A stretch of DNA of 64,000 bases from Allorhizobium ampelinum S4 (GCF_000016285.1 NC_011989.1:3165001-3229000), one strand, 5' to 3'. Shown: positions 1 through 8,510, numbered from the stretch's first letter. Translations and numbers: made by a program. The notes: generated by a model not told the origin, from the sequence alone.

Positions 1-520
1 CCAGCCAGCCGTGGATCAGTTCCAGCGCCAGGAACCGGTCGCGGGCAAACGGTCCCGGCATGACAAGATGCATGGTTTTAGCGGCAAAAAAGCCGAAGCG
101 CTCGTAATAAGCGGCATCGCCGACCAGAAGCACGGCACCGTGACCACGGCCCTTGGCTTCCATCAAAGCAGCACGCATCAGCTGCGAGCCAACGCCCTTG
201 CCTTCATGCGCGGCATCGACGGCCAACGGCCCGAGCAGCAGCGCATCGATAACTTGGCCTTCAGCATTGACGCCAGCCTCAATATTCCACAGGCGCACGG
301 TGCCGATTACATGGCCCTTGCGGTCACGCGCCACCAGCGCCAGCCCTTCAGCGGGCACACGGCCACGGCGGATCTTTTCAGACGACTTCGTGCGGCGGTC
401 CGGCCCCATGGCGCGGTCCAGCAAGGCCTCGCGCGCCACGACATCGGCGGGAGTTTCAGCATCGATCTTGAAGGCAGGCTGCGCAAAAAAAGCGCGCACG
501 GTGTTGATAACAGCGGTCAT
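1..520 (-). CDS. GNAT family N-acetyltransferase (3' end beyond the window)
   Basis: Acetyl-CoA-dependent N-acetyltransferase of unknown substrate. The gene reads leftward from an ATG at 520, with the SD-like GGAGG a few bases upstream, and stays open for 173 codons to the window edge, so its C-terminus is missing. GNAT hallmarks are visible: a beta-strand region with VIGTVRLW, the acetyl-CoA loop region LGPLAVDAAHEGKGVGSQLM, and the YYERFGF segment typical of the last strands. It lies 79 bp downstream of the decarboxylase on the same strand, separated from it by a hairpin, so co-transcription is possible but not assured. Family assignment is firm; substrate is unknown. Confidence 0.85.
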   Translation of the reverse strand, partial: MTAVINTVRAFFAQPAFKIDAETPADVVAREALLDRAMGPDRRTKSSEKIRRGRVPAEGLALVARDRKGHVIGTVRLWNIEAGVNAEGQVIDALLLGPLAVDAAHEGKGVGSQLMRAALMEAKGRGHGAVLLVGDAAYYERFGFFAAKTMHLVMPGPFARDRFLALELIHGWL

Positions 521-564
521 GGCGACCTCCTGTGCAAAAGAGCGTTCAAATGGTGAGAGAGCAA

Positions 565-593
565 TCCTGCCGGGGAAAATTAGCCCGGCAGGA
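565..593 (-). terminator. Hairpin between decarboxylase and acetyltransferase genes
   Basis: A perfect 10-bp inverted repeat (TCCTGCCGGG / CCCGGCAGGA) with a 9-base loop begins just past the decarboxylase stop codon. The T-tract on the minus strand is weak, so it may be a partial terminator or an mRNA 3'-end stabiliser. Confidence 0.5.
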
Positions 594-599
594 GCACGA

Positions 600-1733
600 T
601 CAGATCACATAGGCTTTCAGCGGTTCGAAACCGTTGAACGCCACCGCCGAATAGGTGGTGGTATAGGCACCGGTGCCTTCGATCAGCACGTCATCGCCGA
701 TGGTCAGCGACAGCGGCAGCGGATACATGTTCTTTTCATACATGACATCGGCGCTGTCGCAGGTCGGGCCAGCCAACACGCAAGGCTCCATTTCGTCGCC
801 GTCATGGGCCGTGCGGATCGGGTAACGGATCGCCTCGTCCATGGTTTCCGCCAGACCGCCGAACTTGCCGATATCAAGGAACACCCAGCGATGGGCGTCA
901 TTGTCGGACTTCTTCGAGATCAGCACCACTTCCGCCTTGATCACACCGGCATTGCCAACCATGCCGCGACCGGGCTCAATGATGGTCTGCGGAATGTTGT
1001 TGCCGAAATGCTTCTTCAGCGATGCGTTGATGGCCTGGCCATAGGCTTCAGCAGACGGAATGTCGCGCAGGTACTTGGTCGGAAAACCACCGCCCATGTT
1101 GACCATTTGCAGGTAGATGCCCTGCTTGGCCAGCTGTGCGAACACCCGCTTGGCATCGCCCAGTGCTGCATCCCAGGCATCGACCTTGGTCATCTGCGAG
1201 CCGACATGGAAGGACACGCCGAAGCTTTCCAGGCCATGCTGGTGGGCATAGACCAGAACGTCGACGGCCATCTGCGGCACGCAGCCGAACTTGCGCGACA
1301 AAGGCCATTCGGCACCCTCACCATCGGTGAGGACGCGGCAGAACACACGGGCGCCAGGGGCGGCACGGGCAATCTTTTCGACTTCCTCATGGCTATCGAC
1401 GGCAAACAGGTTGATGCCGAGCGCATGCGCCTTGGCAATATCCCGTTCCTTCTTGATGGTGTTGCCAAACGAAATCCGCTGGGCGGTCGCACCGGCAGCA
1501 AGCGCCATTTCGATTTCGGCCACGGAGGCGCAATCGAAGTTGGAGCCGAGCGATGCGAGCAGCGACAGGATTGCCGGCTCCGGGTTTGCCTTGACGGCAT
1601 AGTAGATGGCGCTGTCTGGCAGGGCGTGGCGGAATGCGCCATAATTATCGCGCACGACATCAAGGTCCACGACGAGGCAAGGGCCTTCAGGACGCTGGGT
1701 ATTGATGAAGTCGAGGATGCGGGCGGTGGTCAT
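600..1733 (-). CDS. Type III PLP-dependent ornithine/lysine decarboxylase
   Basis: Pyridoxal-phosphate enzyme of the eukaryotic-type (alanine-racemase-fold) family that decarboxylates ornithine, and often lysine, to putrescine or cadaverine in the cytoplasm. The 377-residue length fits the family. Visible motifs are the PLP lysine in YYAVKANP (about residue 50), HVGSQ, the glycine loop MGGGFP, the phosphate-binding EPGR, and the catalytic cysteine in GPTCDSADV. The open frame extends upstream to 1946, but ATG 1733 has GGAAGGG at good spacing and starts with the conserved MTTARI; the extra residues fall in the structured leader. It is divergent from a LysR gene and preceded by an unusually long untranslated region. 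Specificity (Orn, Lys or both) cannot be read from sequence. Confidence 0.93.
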   Translation of the reverse strand: MTTARILDFINTQRPEGPCLVVDLDVVRDNYGAFRHALPDSAIYYAVKANPEPAILSLLASLGSNFDCASVAEIEMALAAGATAQRISFGNTIKKERDIAKAHALGINLFAVDSHEEVEKIARAAPGARVFCRVLTDGEGAEWPLSRKFGCVPQMAVDVLVYAHQHGLESFGVSFHVGSQMTKVDAWDAALGDAKRVFAQLAKQGIYLQMVNMGGGFPTKYLRDIPSAEAYGQAINASLKKHFGNNIPQTIIEPGRGMVGNAGVIKAEVVLISKKSDNDAHRWVFLDIGKFGGLAETMDEAIRYPIRTAHDGDEMEPCVLAGPTCDSADVMYEKNMYPLPLSLTIGDDVLIEGTGAYTTTYSAVAFNGFEPLKAYVI

Positions 1734-1748
1734 GGCGATCCCTTCCAT

Positions 1749-2120
1749 AGTAAAAAGGTTACCGGAACCCAAAGAGCTCCGGATGGACAAAGTGCGCCGA
1801 GACCTCGCTCGAAACCAGTCGGTGGAGACACTGGTACCGTACGAACGCTCTAACGCGGGCGATGGATCAACGCCCTCTTGCCTGAGAGCATCAATCCGCT
1901 TTGTCTGCCATGGATTGGTTGGGGAACCCGACCGCACTTCCGGCAATGATGGTGTGCCTCTTCAGTGACCCCGGCTGATGGAAAGCCGGCAGAGACTAGA
2001 AAGGCCCGCACCGTCGTTGCTTCAAGGTGTCCTCGCATTTCCCGGTTGGCCGGGATAACGACTGGAGGGGTTAATTCCAGGTACCTTACCGATTTCCTCA
2101 CCACATCGAGGATCGGCGGA
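1749..2120 (-). promoter_or_regulatory. Long structured leader of the decarboxylase gene, speF-type candidate
   Basis: About 550 bp separate the decarboxylase start from the LysR start and hold no convincing gene. On the minus strand the region folds into several short stems, for example TCCCGG-loop-CCGGGA at 2040-2055 and CCGGCT-loop-AGCCGG at 1971-1989. Alphaproteobacterial ornithine decarboxylase genes are known to carry a conserved long 5' RNA element named speF. Position, orientation and size fit, but the assignment rests on context rather than on an alignment. The LysR promoter must lie in the right part of the same interval. Confidence 0.45.
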
Positions 2121-2281
2121 CACCCACAGGCACGTGCGACTTTGGGCAAGACGGAGATAAGAAAACTCGCCGTCATAATCAAGCGGTTTTTGCAAGCCCG
2201 CTTCATTTTTTTATGTGTTTTATTATTGAACGAAGTGAGACTATTGTTCACCATACATCAAAACAACCCGAAGAGGCCCTC

Positions 2282-3211
2282 TTGGACACCCTGACCCGCA
2301 TCCGCGCTTTCATCGATGTCGTTGAAGCGGAAGGCTTTTCCGCCGCCGCCCGCAAGACCGGGCGCTCCAAGGCGCTGCTGTCGAAATATGTTCGCGAGCT
2401 GGAGGACGAATTGGGGGCATTGCTTCTCAATCGCACCACACGGCAGTTTTCCATGACCGAGGCGGGTCACACCTATTATCGCAGCGCCGCCGACATCCTG
2501 AAAGAGATCGACAATCTCGCCGATCTGGTGCGCGAGAACAATGTCGGCATCAGCGGCAAGATTCGCATCACCGTGCCGCGCAGCTTCACCGATGCCGAAG
2601 TCGGTCAATCGCTGATCGATTTTGCCCTGCAACACCCCGATCTTTCCATCGAGATCGTTGCCGAAGACCGGTTCGTCGACTTGATCGAGGAAGGCTTCGA
2701 CTTAGCCATCCGCGTCACCAAACTGGAAGATTCGGGGATGATCGCCCGCAAGCTGGCGGATTTCAGAAGTTACGCCTGCGCCAGCCCGGTTTTTCTGGAG
2801 AAATATGGTCCCCTCACCCATCCGCAGGATCTGTCCAAGGTGCCGGTGCTGATCGACACCAATACGCGCGGACACAACAGCCTGCGCCTGCGCCAGCCGG
2901 ATGGCGAGGCCTTTACCGTGAATATTTCCGGGCCGCTGGAGGTCAATAGCCCCCAGACCACGTTGCGCGGCGCGCTATCGGGCCTTGGCATCGCCCTCTT
3001 GCCGGATTTCGTCGCCCGCAGACATATCGAAAGCGGCGCACTGATTTCGATATTTGAGGATTACATGCCCTCCGGCAGCGGGATCTATGCGGTCTACCCG
3101 CATCGCCGTTATCTGCCCGCCAAGGTCCGCGCGCTCGTGGATTTCATGCACAATTGGTTCAAGCGCAATGGCACATGCCAGCCCAAGCAAGGAACGCCAC
3201 CTTCGGAGTGA
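2282..3211 (+). CDS. LysR family transcriptional regulator
   Basis: DNA-binding regulator with an N-terminal winged helix-turn-helix (roughly residues 1-60; AAARKTGRSKALLSKYVRELEDELG is typical, with LLNRTTRQFSMTEAG as the wing) and a LysR substrate-binding domain (about 90-295). I chose the TTG at 2282 because GAGG lies 5 bases upstream and it starts with the canonical LDTLTRIRAFIDVVE; an in-frame ATG at 2213 would add 23 atypical residues. It is divergent from the decarboxylase, but the long leader means it need not control that gene. The target is unknown. Confidence 0.9.
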   Translation: MDTLTRIRAFIDVVEAEGFSAAARKTGRSKALLSKYVRELEDELGALLLNRTTRQFSMTEAGHTYYRSAADILKEIDNLADLVRENNVGISGKIRITVPRSFTDAEVGQSLIDFALQHPDLSIEIVAEDRFVDLIEEGFDLAIRVTKLEDSGMIARKLADFRSYACASPVFLEKYGPLTHPQDLSKVPVLIDTNTRGHNSLRLRQPDGEAFTVNISGPLEVNSPQTTLRGALSGLGIALLPDFVARRHIESGALISIFEDYMPSGSGIYAVYPHRRYLPAKVRALVDFMHNWFKRNGTCQPKQGTPPSE

Positions 3212-3418
3212 CGACAGTCCGGGCGCCGTTTCATCTCAGAATGCCCTCTTCACTTTTCCAAGGCAAAAGTCAGCGGCCCTATTTCCGTCCTATTGCTTGG
3301 CCACCACAGACCGTGAATATAAATGCGATGCGTCCATGCGACGCCGACAACACAGCGCGTCCTCTATGTTTCCAATGGCTCGCTGTCGCATTCAATATAT
3401 GCAGCGGTTAGGGCGCAG

Positions 3419-4078
3419 ATGAACATAGCAAGACCTCTTCTTCTCGCCGGTTTTCTTGTTGCAGGCTTTGTGAGCCTGTCGGTGCCCGCGGCTTTTGCCC
3501 ATCCGCATGTCTTCGTCCAGGCCCGGCTGGAAGTGGTGGCGGGAGCGGACAATACCATCAAGGAATTGCGCAATACCTGGCGCTTCGACGAGGTGTTTTC
3601 CTCCAGCGTCATGCTGGATTTCGACAAGAACGGCGACCTGAAGCTCGACCATAGCGAGTTGCAGGATATCGCCAATACGATCAGAAGCTCGCTTGGCGAC
3701 TATGGTTATTTCACCTTCATCAGTGCCAGCGGCGCAACCGTCAACGTCGCCAAGCCGCAGGTGTTCAACGCCGATTATAAAGACAATCAATTGCTGGTGT
3801 TCTTTATCGTCAAGCCGGAAAAGCCCATTCCGATCAAGGGCAATCTCAGCTTCGGCGTTCACGATCCGACCCTTTATACCGCCATCGACTTCAAGCAGGA
3901 CAGCGACATCGTTGAGACCGGCGACGCGCTGAAGAAATGCAAGCGCACCGTGGTCCGGCCCAATCCCGATGATGTGATCAAGCAGAACCAGGCCAGTCTG
4001 ACCGAAGCCTTTTTCAACGATCCGACCGGCACGGACATGGGCAAGCTGTTTGCAACGAGGCTCGACCTGGCATGTTGA
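3419..4078 (+). CDS. DUF1007 family periplasmic protein (ZevA-like)
   Basis: A predicted exported protein of 219 residues that begins with a clear signal peptide (hydrophobic core then AFAHPHVF, a likely cleavage at AFA). DUF1007 proteins accompany NicO-type metal permeases; in Haemophilus the pair ZevA/ZevB is linked to zinc. The HPHVF start of the mature protein supplies histidines that could bind metal. A segment DFDKNGDLKLDHSEL resembles an EF-hand calcium loop. Its stop overlaps the start of the next gene by 7 bp, so the two are translationally coupled. The upstream in-frame extension to 3323 lacks a signal-peptide-compatible start. Metal specificity is not determined. Confidence 0.85.
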   Translation: MNIARPLLLAGFLVAGFVSLSVPAAFAHPHVFVQARLEVVAGADNTIKELRNTWRFDEVFSSSVMLDFDKNGDLKLDHSELQDIANTIRSSLGDYGYFTFISASGATVNVAKPQVFNADYKDNQLLVFFIVKPEKPIPIKGNLSFGVHDPTLYTAIDFKQDSDIVETGDALKKCKRTVVRPNPDDVIKQNQASLTEAFFNDPTGTDMGKLFATRLDLAC

Positions 4079-5241
4079 CGCCGACGCAATATAGACGGGC
4101 TTCAAGCACCACTCTTCTCGTAGCGGTCGCTCTTGCCGCGACACTCACCGCTACACTGGCCCATGCGGGTTCGCCGCTTGGCATCGGCACCGCCGAACCG
4201 TCTTTTCAGATGGACGGGCCGCTGGCGGGTGTGATGTTGTGGATCAACACCCATCAACAAGCTTTCTACCGGTCGCTGACCGAGGCGCTGCGCGGCATGC
4301 GTGACGATCCGCACCAGCTCTGGGTCCTGATCGGCTTGTCCTTCGCTTACGGGGTGTTTCATGCCGCAGGCCCCGGCCACGGCAAGGCGGTGATCTCGTC
4401 CTATATGGTTGCCAATGAGCTGGAGCTGAAGCGCGGCATCGCCATTTCCATCGCCTCGTCGATTTTGCAGGCCATCGTCGCCATCGTCACGGTGGGTGTG
4501 ATGTTTCTTGCCCTGCGCGGCAGCGGTATTACGCTGACGCGGGCAACCGATGCCATGGAAGCCGCCAGTTTCGCGCTGGTGGTCGCCTTTGGCGTCTGGC
4601 TGCTGGTGCGCAAGCTGGGCGAGATTTTCCGGCATCGCCAGCCTGTGCCGGTCCTTGCCTTTTCCGGCGGGAGTGCTGGCGACATATCATCTGGCAGCGT
4701 GACATCCGGCTTGTTCGATGCGCCCCAGCCGGGAGGGACAAAATCCGCCTCGTTCTCAGGTTCTGGATCTCTTAAAGGAACCGGCCTACGGTTCAAGGCC
4801 GATGTAGCCGAGAGCGACCGTCATGTGCCGCGTGAGGGCGAAATCTGCGTGGATTGCGGCCGCAGCCATCTTCCGTCACCCGCCATGGTCGGTGCCGAGC
4901 ATTTCAGCGTCAAGGAAGCCTGGTCGGCCATTGTCGCCGTTGGCCTTCGCCCCTGTTCAGGCGCGCTGCTGGTCATGACCTTCGCCATGCTGAACCAGCT
5001 CTATCTCGGCGGCATTCTATCGGTCTTCGCCATGGCGGCGGGAACCGCGATCACCGTTTCGGCACTTGCCATCGCTGCCGTCGGTGCCAAGGGCCTGGCG
5101 GTGCGGCTGGCGGGCCATGGCTCCCATACCGCCTACCGCGTCGGCCTTGCCATCGAAATTGGCGGCGCGTTGTTCATCATCCTGGTCGGAAGCCTGCTGT
5201 TGGCCGCCTCCCTGCAAGGCTATCACCTGTCATCCGGGTGA
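4072..5241 (+). CDS. NicO family nickel/cobalt-type transporter (ZevB/RcnA-like)
   Basis: Inner-membrane divalent-metal permease of 389 residues. The family signature HAAGPGHGK appears near residue 100, and a second conserved motif LRPCSGAL lies near 290, each at the start of a transmembrane pair. Several hydrophobic helices flank a long hydrophilic middle (about 190-270) that contains a paired cysteine/histidine stretch (CVDCGRSH) where relatives carry His-rich loops. It overlaps the DUF1007 gene by 7 bp and forms a two-gene operon with it. The gene end overlaps by 19 bp the 3' end of a convergent small gene. Direction of transport and metal (Ni, Co or Zn) cannot be told from the sequence. 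Confidence 0.88.
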   Translation: MLTPTQYRRASSTTLLVAVALAATLTATLAHAGSPLGIGTAEPSFQMDGPLAGVMLWINTHQQAFYRSLTEALRGMRDDPHQLWVLIGLSFAYGVFHAAGPGHGKAVISSYMVANELELKRGIAISIASSILQAIVAIVTVGVMFLALRGSGITLTRATDAMEAASFALVVAFGVWLLVRKLGEIFRHRQPVPVLAFSGGSAGDISSGSVTSGLFDAPQPGGTKSASFSGSGSLKGTGLRFKADVAESDRHVPREGEICVDCGRSHLPSPAMVGAEHFSVKEAWSAIVAVGLRPCSGALLVMTFAMLNQLYLGGILSVFAMAAGTAITVSALAIAAVGAKGLAVRLAGHGSHTAYRVGLAIEIGGALFIILVGSLLLAASLQGYHLSSG

Positions 5242-5435
5242 CGCCGCTGATAGCGAGCCCTGAGCCAGAAGATCAGGAAGAACGACAAAAGGACCAAAGA
5301 GCCAACGGCAGCCGCCAGAAGTGGCGAAAATTGCCCGATCCACAGAACCAGATTGGGCAGGAACACCATGGCCAGCCCAAAGCCCAGAATGATCAGGCCA
5401 GCGGCAATCGCCGAATTTTTGTCGCGCGGGCTCAT
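5223..5435 (-). CDS. Small two-helix membrane protein, function unknown
   Basis: A 70-residue protein with two predicted transmembrane segments (about residues 9-31 and 38-58) and a basic C-terminus (RARYQRRHPDDR). Its start codon overlaps the stop of the upstream acetyltransferase gene by 4 bp (ATGA arrangement), which is good evidence for translation. Its 3' end overlaps the convergent NicO gene by 19 bp. I recognise no family. Confidence 0.7.
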   Translation of the reverse strand: MSPRDKNSAIAAGLIILGFGLAMVFLPNLVLWIGQFSPLLAAAVGSLVLLSFFLIFWLRARYQRRHPDDR

Positions 5436-6121
5436 GTCGCAGTCCTCAAAGTGGCGCGAATATCCTCAAGCCGCCGTTTCTGATGGCCGTCAGCATCGAA
5501 ATTGTCAGGATGAAGCCAGGCGTCGAACCCGGCTTTGACGAGAGGCCAATCGGCATCGATGATCGAGAACCAGGCGGTATCGCGGTTGTTTCCCTTGGAA
5601 ATCATGTGCTGGCGAAACACGCCCTCGAAGGTGAAGCCGTAGCGGCGCGCCGTGATCTTGCTCGGCTCGTTGTCATTATGGCATTTCCACTCGTAACGCC
5701 GGTAGCCCAGATCCTCGAACACATGTCTGGCCAGAAGATAATGCGCTTCGCTCGACAGCGGTGAGCGTTTCATTGCCGGGCCATGCGCAACCGATCCAAC
5801 CTCGACCACGCCGTTTTTTGGATCAGGCCGCATCAGGCTGGCCATGCCAACAATGGACCCATCGGCCTTGGAGCGAAAGATATGAGTAATCAGGCTGCCG
5901 CTGGCATTGGCGCCCTCCAGCCAGTCGCCAAACACCTCGACACCGGAAAAATCGTCATTGGGAAAATAGCGCAGCGCCTGATTGACGGCATCACCGCCAC
6001 CCAGCCCGGACCACAGATCCGACAGATGCTGCTCACGGACAAAGGGCTCGACCAGCACATAGCGACCGTCAAGCCGCACTGGAGCTGGCGCCGCAACGCG
6101 ATAGGTCTTCAGATCCTGCAT
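5432..6121 (-). CDS. RimJ/RimL-type GNAT N-acetyltransferase
   Basis: 229-residue acetyltransferase of the RimJ/RimL branch of GNAT, which modifies protein N-termini or small-molecule amines. The fold features are the N-terminal LDGRYVLVEPF strand, IVGMASLMR, the VEVGSVAHGP segment and the diagnostic YRRYEWKCHNDNEPSKITARRYGFTFEG near residues 140-170, followed by a DTAWFSIIDADWP end. It is first in a two-gene operon with the small membrane protein (4-bp overlap). Substrate unknown. Confidence 0.87.
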   Translation of the reverse strand: MQDLKTYRVAAPAPVRLDGRYVLVEPFVREQHLSDLWSGLGGGDAVNQALRYFPNDDFSGVEVFGDWLEGANASGSLITHIFRSKADGSIVGMASLMRPDPKNGVVEVGSVAHGPAMKRSPLSSEAHYLLARHVFEDLGYRRYEWKCHNDNEPSKITARRYGFTFEGVFRQHMISKGNNRDTAWFSIIDADWPLVKAGFDAWLHPDNFDADGHQKRRLEDIRATLRTAT

Positions 6122-6173
6122 GATGCCCCCCTGTTCGTATCACAGGTCAGGATTATGCCAGCAAGCCCGTGAA

Positions 6174-6198
6174 GGCAACGGCGATTTCCGCCGTTGCT
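6174..6198. repeat. Hairpin direct repeat, left copy, flanking repeat element copy 1
   Basis: A 25-bp sequence (stem GCAACGGCG, loop ATTTC, stem CGCCGTTGC) identical to 6371-6395. The two copies bracket the 172-bp element exactly, as expected of a long target-site duplication. Confidence 0.85.
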
Positions 6199-6370
6199 CA
6201 GACTGCTGACAAAGCCAGCGTTTATCCTCGACGTCATGTTCGGCCTTGTGCCGAGCATCTAAGCAGATTAATTTAATGCAACAACGTCAGAGCCTTATTC
6301 GGAGACAGCAGACCCTCGGGACAGGCCCGAGGGTGACGACGTGCCGAGATCGGGGGTTGTCAATAAACTG
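6199..6370 (+). mobile_element. 172-bp dispersed intergenic repeat element, copy 1
   Basis: Non-coding element about 90% identical (154 of 172 positions by hand alignment, no gaps) to the reverse complement of 33939-34110. Its ends are imperfect inverted repeats: CAGACTGCTGACAA at the left and CAGTTTATTGACAA read inward from the right. Inside are two strong hairpins, one around CGGCCTTGTGCCG and one of CCCTCGGG-acagg-CCCGAGGG. It carries no reading frame long enough for a transposase, so it would be a MITE-like element mobilised in trans. It fills most of the gap between two minus-strand genes. Confidence 0.8.
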
Positions 6371-6395
6371 GGCAACGGCGATTTCCGCCGTTGCT
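6371..6395. repeat. Hairpin direct repeat, right copy, flanking repeat element copy 1
   Basis: Identical to 6174-6198. On the plus strand the hairpin is followed by TTTTG, which gives it a terminator-like form, although no plus-strand gene ends nearby; the gene on its right ends towards it on the minus strand. Confidence 0.85.
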
Positions 6396-6412
6396 TTTGT
6401 TGGGCGTCAGTC

Positions 6413-7117
6413 TCAGACAGCCGGCGTCTCGACCTTGGCCGCAGCCACCGTCGCCTCAATATGGTCGATCAACCCATCGGCAAGCCCAAGGCGTCCAGCC
6501 AGAAGGTCGAGATAGCCGCGCTCGGCGCGGGTATCGGGATCGATGGTCAACCGCGAGGCCGTATAGAGCTCGACCTTCTGCTCCTCGGTGCGGGCAGCAG
6601 CCACCAGCGCATCGAGATCGGTCGGGTTGTCCAGTTCTGCACGAATAAAGGCCTCCGCCTCATCGCCGAGTTCCTCGACATGCAGTTTTTCCATGATATT
6701 GGCGCGCTCGCCTTCGTCGATATGGCCATCGGCCTTCGCCGCGGCGATCATCGCCTTGATCAGGGTGAGCGCGAAATCATTGCTGAGCGAGGTTGCCGGA
6801 TCAAAGCCGGAATTTTCCGGTGGGGCGGGCAGTTCCGGCAGGGCGCGCAACTCTTCCGGGGCCTTGCCGGACTGGTAATTGCGATAGGCGCGGTAGCCGA
6901 GACCGGCTACCAGCGCCAAGCCGCCAACCTTCAGCGCGCCTCCGGCCAGCGACCGTCCGGTCTTGGTGCCGAGCAGCACGGAGACCAGCGCGCCGGTCTT
7001 CCAGGGATTGGACTTGGCATAGCCTACGGCGTCATCACCCCTCTTGCGAACAGAACCGCCGATGCCCGGGATCTGCGATCCCAGAAACTGCGTGAGGAGC
7101 TTTTTGGCGTCGATCAT
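6413..7117 (-). CDS. TerB-like/DUF533 membrane-associated protein
   Basis: 234 residues. The N-terminal half has a glycine- and alanine-rich hydrophobic stretch (about 40-75, GGALKVGGLALVAGLGYRAYRNY), probably a membrane segment. The C-terminal half (about 115-230) resembles the TerB/DUF533 helical domain, with the acidic LIKAMIAAAKADGHIDEGER motif that in TerB binds metal. I chose ATG 7117 because GGGAGAAG precedes it; a frame start at 7147 adds ten residues without an SD site. Function unknown, possibly envelope-stress related as for other TerB-like proteins. Confidence 0.78.
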   Translation of the reverse strand: MIDAKKLLTQFLGSQIPGIGGSVRKRGDDAVGYAKSNPWKTGALVSVLLGTKTGRSLAGGALKVGGLALVAGLGYRAYRNYQSGKAPEELRALPELPAPPENSGFDPATSLSNDFALTLIKAMIAAAKADGHIDEGERANIMEKLHVEELGDEAEAFIRAELDNPTDLDALVAAARTEEQKVELYTASRLTIDPDTRAERGYLDLLAGRLGLADGLIDHIEATVAAAKVETPAV

Positions 7118-7156
7118 TCTCTTCTCCCTGATAATTCGGATGAGCAAGAGATAGGA

Positions 7157-7187
7157 ACGCCCGCGCCCTTTCCCAAGGCGCGGGCGT
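7157..7187 (-). terminator. Hairpin downstream of eda
   Basis: Perfect 11-bp GC-rich inverted repeat (ACGCCCGCGCC / GGCGCGGGCGT, loop of 9) starting 31 bp beyond the eda stop codon. The following T-run on the minus strand is poor, so termination strength is uncertain. Confidence 0.5.
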
Positions 7188-7217
7188 CAAATTACGACAT
7201 ATGCCGCCGCTTGTAGT

Positions 7218-7856
7218 TCAGCCCTTCAGCGCGCAGGCCTCAACGGCCAGCTTGGTAATGCCTGCCCAATCGCCCGCAGCGACCAGTTCTTTTGGCGCCA
7301 CCCAGGAGCCGCCAACGCAGACCACGTTGGGCAGCGACAGATAATCACGGGCATTCTTGAGTGAAATGCCGCCGGTCGGGCAAAACAGCGTGCCTGCCAG
7401 CGGCGAGGACAGCGATTTCAGATAGGCCGCCCCACCCGCCTGTTCAGCGGGGAAGAATTTCAGAACCTCATAGCCCTTTTCGCGCAGGGTCATCACTTCG
7501 CTGGCCGTGGCCGCCCCCGGCAGCAGCGGCACATCGGACCCGGCGGCAGCCGCCAGCAATTCCGGCGTCGTGCCGGGGCTGACGATAAACTGCGACCCGG
7601 CTTTCAGCGCGGCTTCGAAATGGGCGGGGTTGAGAATGGTCCCGGCACCGGCCACAGCCCCTTCGACCTCGGCGGCCACCCGCGAAATCGCTTCCAGCGC
7701 AGCTGGCGTGCGCATGGTGATTTCGATAGCTTTCAGCCCACCGGCCACCAGCGCCCGGGCCAGCGGCACGGCGGTTTCGACGTCGTCGATGATCAGCACG
7801 GGAACAACTGGCTGAAGCTTGAGCACCGCCAACAATCTGTCAGTCTTCGCAGTCAT
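7218..7856 (-). CDS. eda: 2-dehydro-3-deoxy-phosphogluconate aldolase (KDPG/KHG aldolase)
   Basis: Class I aldolase that cleaves KDPG to pyruvate and glyceraldehyde-3-phosphate in the Entner-Doudoroff pathway, the main sugar route in Rhizobiaceae. The 212 residues match the family size. Recognisable segments are VVPVLIIDD, the [11 protein letters not shown] strand with the catalytic glutamate, [20 protein letters not shown], the Schiff-base lysine in [11 protein letters not shown], and [11 protein letters not shown] 7856 is preferred to 7871 because AAAGG is 7 bases upstream. It stands alone, ahead of a TerB-like gene on the same strand. Confidence 0.95.
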   Translation of the reverse strand: MTAKTDRLLAVLKLQPVVPVLIIDDVETAVPLARALVAGGLKAIEITMRTPAALEAISRVAAEVEGAVAGAGTILNPAHFEAALKAGSQFIVSPGTTPELLAAAAGSDVPLLPGAATASEVMTLREKGYEVLKFFPAEQAGGAAYLKSLSSPLAGTLFCPTGGISLKNARDYLSLPNVVCVGGSWVAPKELVAAGDWAGITKLAVEACALKG

Positions 7857-8015
7857 GAACATACCTTTCAAACGATTAGATGCTCCTGATTAGCGCGTGA
7901 AAACTGCCCTGTCGAGGCAAATGCGCGCAGCAGCAATTCAAGGATCGATGGAACTATTGTCAAACCGGCGCCATACTATAGAGTGAAATCGATTTTAACG
8001 TGACGGAAAGCAGCC

Positions 8016-8510
8016 ATGGCAAAGGAAATCGAAAGAAAATTCCTGGTCCGCACAGACACTTGGCGTCAGCATGTCAGCAAATCCAGCAGCTTTCAGCAGG
8101 GCTATATCCTGTCGGGGGCAGATCGTTCCGTGCGCATCCGCATCCGCGACCGGGCCGATGCGTTGCTGACCATCAAGATTGGTCATGTTGGCCTCAGCCG
8201 CGATGAATTCGAATATGAAATCCCGCTCGCCGACGGGCTGGAAATGATCGACAAAGCCCAGGGCAACGTCATCGAAAAGACCCGCTATAACGTTGAATAT
8301 GGCGGCTATCTCTGGGAAGTCGATGTCTTCGCTGGCGCCCATGCCGGGCTTGTGGTGGCCGAGGTCGAACTTGAAAATGACTGCGAAGACCCACCGCTGC
8401 CACCGTGGGTCGGGCGGGAAGTCACCGGCGACGGGCGCTATTCCAACCAATGGCTGGCAACCTCGACGCCACAGACGGAAAGGCGCAATGGCCTATCGCT
8501 TAAGGCCTGA
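8016..8510 (+). CDS. CYTH domain protein (inorganic triphosphatase/adenylate-cyclase-like)
   Basis: 164-residue triphosphate tunnel metalloenzyme. The N-terminal EIERKFLV is the defining ExExK motif, followed by a row of charged beta-strands (SVRIRIRDRADALLTIKIG, EFEYEIP, VIEKTRYNV, WEVDVF, VVAEVELE) that line the tunnel. Bacterial relatives hydrolyse inorganic triphosphate. GGAAAGC precedes the start. It overlaps the following CHAD gene by 23 bp; in enterobacterial YgiF the two domains form one polypeptide, so the products probably act together on polyphosphate. Confidence 0.9.
   Translation: MAKEIERKFLVRTDTWRQHVSKSSSFQQGYILSGADRSVRIRIRDRADALLTIKIGHVGLSRDEFEYEIPLADGLEMIDKAQGNVIEKTRYNVEYGGYLWEVDVFAGAHAGLVVAEVELENDCEDPPLPPWVGREVTGDGRYSNQWLATSTPQTERRNGLSLKA

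Noticed and set aside
153..1853. Long plus-strand open frame of 566 codons opposite the acetyltransferase and decarboxylase
   Set aside because: It is antisense to two genes with complete family motifs, and its translation has no recognisable domain; long antisense frames are common in GC-rich DNA.
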